The notes under the pieces are model-generated. The model was not told where the DNA came from, made no database searches, and saw only the letters and a program-made list of their open reading frames with translations. The position numbers and the translations under genes are program-made. From Albula goreensis (taxonomy: Eukaryota; Chordata; Actinopteri; Albuliformes; Albulidae), in contig CM040761.1 in NCBI GenBank assembly GCA_022829145.1, forward strand, positions 19,561,245 to 19,625,244: a stretch of DNA of 64,000 bases. Reading direction: 5' to 3'. Within the stretch, counting starts at the first letter, position 1. Each line of letters opens with the position of its first letter. Below, one piece after another: positions 61,827 to 64,000 of this stretch.

Positions 61827-64000
61827 AGTTTGCCAGTGTCTCCTTCTGATCCTTTGAGATCAGACTCTGGTGTGTGAGAGACAGCCTTGCCCCAGGCTTT
61901 TACCAGGGAACTTCTTTCATACAGCTGTATTTCATACATTTTCAGATTGGAAACTCAGTAATGGCCCATATCCAGGAAGCCTAAATTATACATTATTTTG
62001 TATTAAATATAATACACCCAAGCCACTCTCAGGAAATATGGGACACTGTCAGATTCTGGAGGTGAGCAGTTTGTACATGATAGGTGACATGTGCTCTGTA
62101 ACCTGTGGACCTGGCTCCTGGATTACTGATTAATATTGAATTTTCATACGCTGTGATGCTCCAGTTTTGTACTGTGATCGAGTTTTCTATTTATATATCC
62201 ACTAATCTGGTGGATTATAAATAAGATGCTTATTTTGTCAGAAACTCAATGAAATGCATTTGTTTCATAATTTTGCAAGTGCATTAAATTGCACCACTGA
62301 AGCTGTGTTTGACCTAGACTGTGTTCAGTGTATGGAAACACTGAATATACAGTGTTACAACTCTTTTGTGATCTGGGATTTTTTTTTACTAAAGATGGGC
62401 GGTAGTTATACAATTTATATAGTTGGCTATCTTAAATTTATATATTTTTTTTTGTCTAGCTATAATTGCAAGCTATGTTTACTTCAGTTCGCAATCTAGA
62501 TTATGTTAGAGGAACAACCAAGTATTTTACACCCTAATCCTGCAGTAGTTTACTTTCTTGTAAATTGAGGATATGGCATGACATAAGCCTAATTGAATGA
62601 GGGGGATTGTGGTGGGGAGCAATTAATCATGTCTGTAGCCAATTATGACAAAATTGTACAATTTTAGCTTCACTATGCTGAGTCATAATTTTGAATGATC
62701 GATGCAGTAATTCCTCGGGTATGAGTATGCTAAGATTGACTTTAAAGTTGAATGACAATCAAGTAGTTAATTGTATGTTTAATGATATATATTTTTTTTA
62801 CTTGCATGCATAATTGAACATGGTTCTTCAATGTACCTCAATTATAGTTTCTGTACAGTGTATCCAAATTCAGCAAAGCAGGGGTGGAAATACACTTTAT
62901 ACTCTGAAAGGGACCTTTTTTGCTATTATACTGAAATAAAGGGCTCCTCAGTAGAATTCTTAGATTCATATTTGTGAATAATAATAATAATAATAATGAT
63001 AATAATTAAAAAATCTCCTAGACTTGAGTCCTTGCTGCCGGTTTGCCTTGAGTCCACATTCCTTTAGCTTCCCAGCCGTGCGGGGTAATCCCGCTCGTCT
63101 TTATCAGTGGATGATAACTCATCTCTCTCTAATGGACATGCCGAGCCAGGCCAGCCACTGTGTCACTCTTCCTAATGTGATTACATCACCAGTGGCCTAT
63201 GGGCAGTGGCAGAATCTGGGGAACTAGGCTACCGACCCAGGTACTCAGACACCATTGTGTTGCTGTTGTGCAGCCCTGTCTTTGAAACATCCAGGTCGAT
63301 GAGGTGCCTGTGTGATCTGTGGCTAAGATCATCGCAGAAAGGCGCCAGAAAGGAGAGATTGATATCTGTGTCATGCTTTAAATAAGGACATGTTTCAGCG
63401 TGACGTGTCCCTCTCACATTGTCCCTGAAAAAGTCCTCTGTGTGATGTCATTGCTCAAATTTGCAGGAAGCAAAACTTTCTATTCAAAATGGCCAGTATT
63501 GCAGTCATCTCAGTCACTTACTTTGCTATATGAGTTTATTTCATGGTTTCCCTGTTTTTAGTCATACTTCCATATTTTTGTAAGAAACAGAAAAGTACCT
63601 GTCATGTTTGACCATTTATATCTCTGCAGTGCTAGTTTGTACTTGGCATCGTTCAGGCTGTTGGTTTTCTGTATTAAATCACATTATGTAGGATGCCCAA
63701 CATCACAATGACCTCTAGATGTTCCAGCATCTTGTTTTATGTGGAGAAAATGCTGCAGGGAAATTGTATGTTTCATTTGTTACTGGTTTAAACAGCTGTG
63801 GGATGCTGTTTTTAAGCTGTGGCCAGGTGCCTGAATTTTCCTGTTTTACCTGCTTTAAAATACATTTACGGATTATTCTCTCAATTAGTCTGAGAGCCTC
63901 CATCTGGTTTAACCCCCAACATGGCACACTGCAGTTCACTGTCCTCTTTCCATTCCTGTAAGCAGGTGACAGTTTTATTTAGGATTTTCTGCAAATCTCT
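60746..64000. other. Non-coding region to the right edge
   Basis: The GT run at 61.8 kb and an ATA repeat at 62.98-63.0 kb are present. Blocks at 62.58-62.76 and 63.02-63.48 kb are complex and repeat-free. No gene was recognised. Confidence 0.6.
61797..61823. repeat. (GT)n microsatellite
   Basis: A clean GT run of about 13 units in the right-hand non-coding region. Confidence 0.95.

Noticed and set aside
1-64000. CRISPR arrays, operons, tRNA genes, LTR or capsid-bearing elements
   Set aside because: I looked on both strands and saw no regularly spaced direct repeats, no tRNA cloverleaf with intact boxes, no LTR pairs and no viral-type protein frames.

Overview
The window is nuclear DNA from a ray-finned fish, most likely a teleost. 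It shows vertebrate-style spliced genes, fish-type SINE tails, many microsatellites and two recognisable vertebrate genes. Both genes lie on the minus strand. There are no bacterial-type operons and no CRISPR arrays. I saw no functional tRNA or rRNA gene and no element with LTRs or a capsid or envelope gene. The exact species cannot be told from the sequence.

Positions 1-36.3 kb hold the 5' half of an ABCA12-type lipid transporter gene, running from its start codon at 35137 down to the left edge. I could place 33 consecutive coding exons by hand. Every splice phase closes, and together they encode about 3385 residues. These cover the short cytoplasmic N-terminus, the first membrane helix and nearly all of the first extracellular domain. 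The remaining membrane segments and both ATPase domains lie beyond position 1. The extracellular domain is about 2500 residues longer than in human ABCA12. It contains two giant exons (3396 and 2415 bp), a 223-residue tandem repeat, and a periodic intron-phase pattern (0-2-1-0) suggesting growth by repeated duplication of a small exon set.

Positions 36.3-39.4 kb are intergenic. Positions 39.4-48.9 kb hold a complete nine-exon pofut2 gene (447 residues, protein O-fucosyltransferase 2, ER lumen). Its 3' end faces the abca12 promoter, so the two genes are in tandem with about 3 kb between them. No functional link between them is evident.

Positions 49-64 kb contain no protein exon that I can support. 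This stretch has a CpG-rich block at 51.38-51.88 kb that could be the first exon and promoter of a divergent plus-strand gene, a strong 92-nt hairpin at 52.4 kb, a 5S-rRNA-derived SINE at 60.3-60.7 kb, a probable LINE remnant near 50.5-50.9 kb, several microsatellites, and AT-rich blocks that could be conserved non-coding elements.
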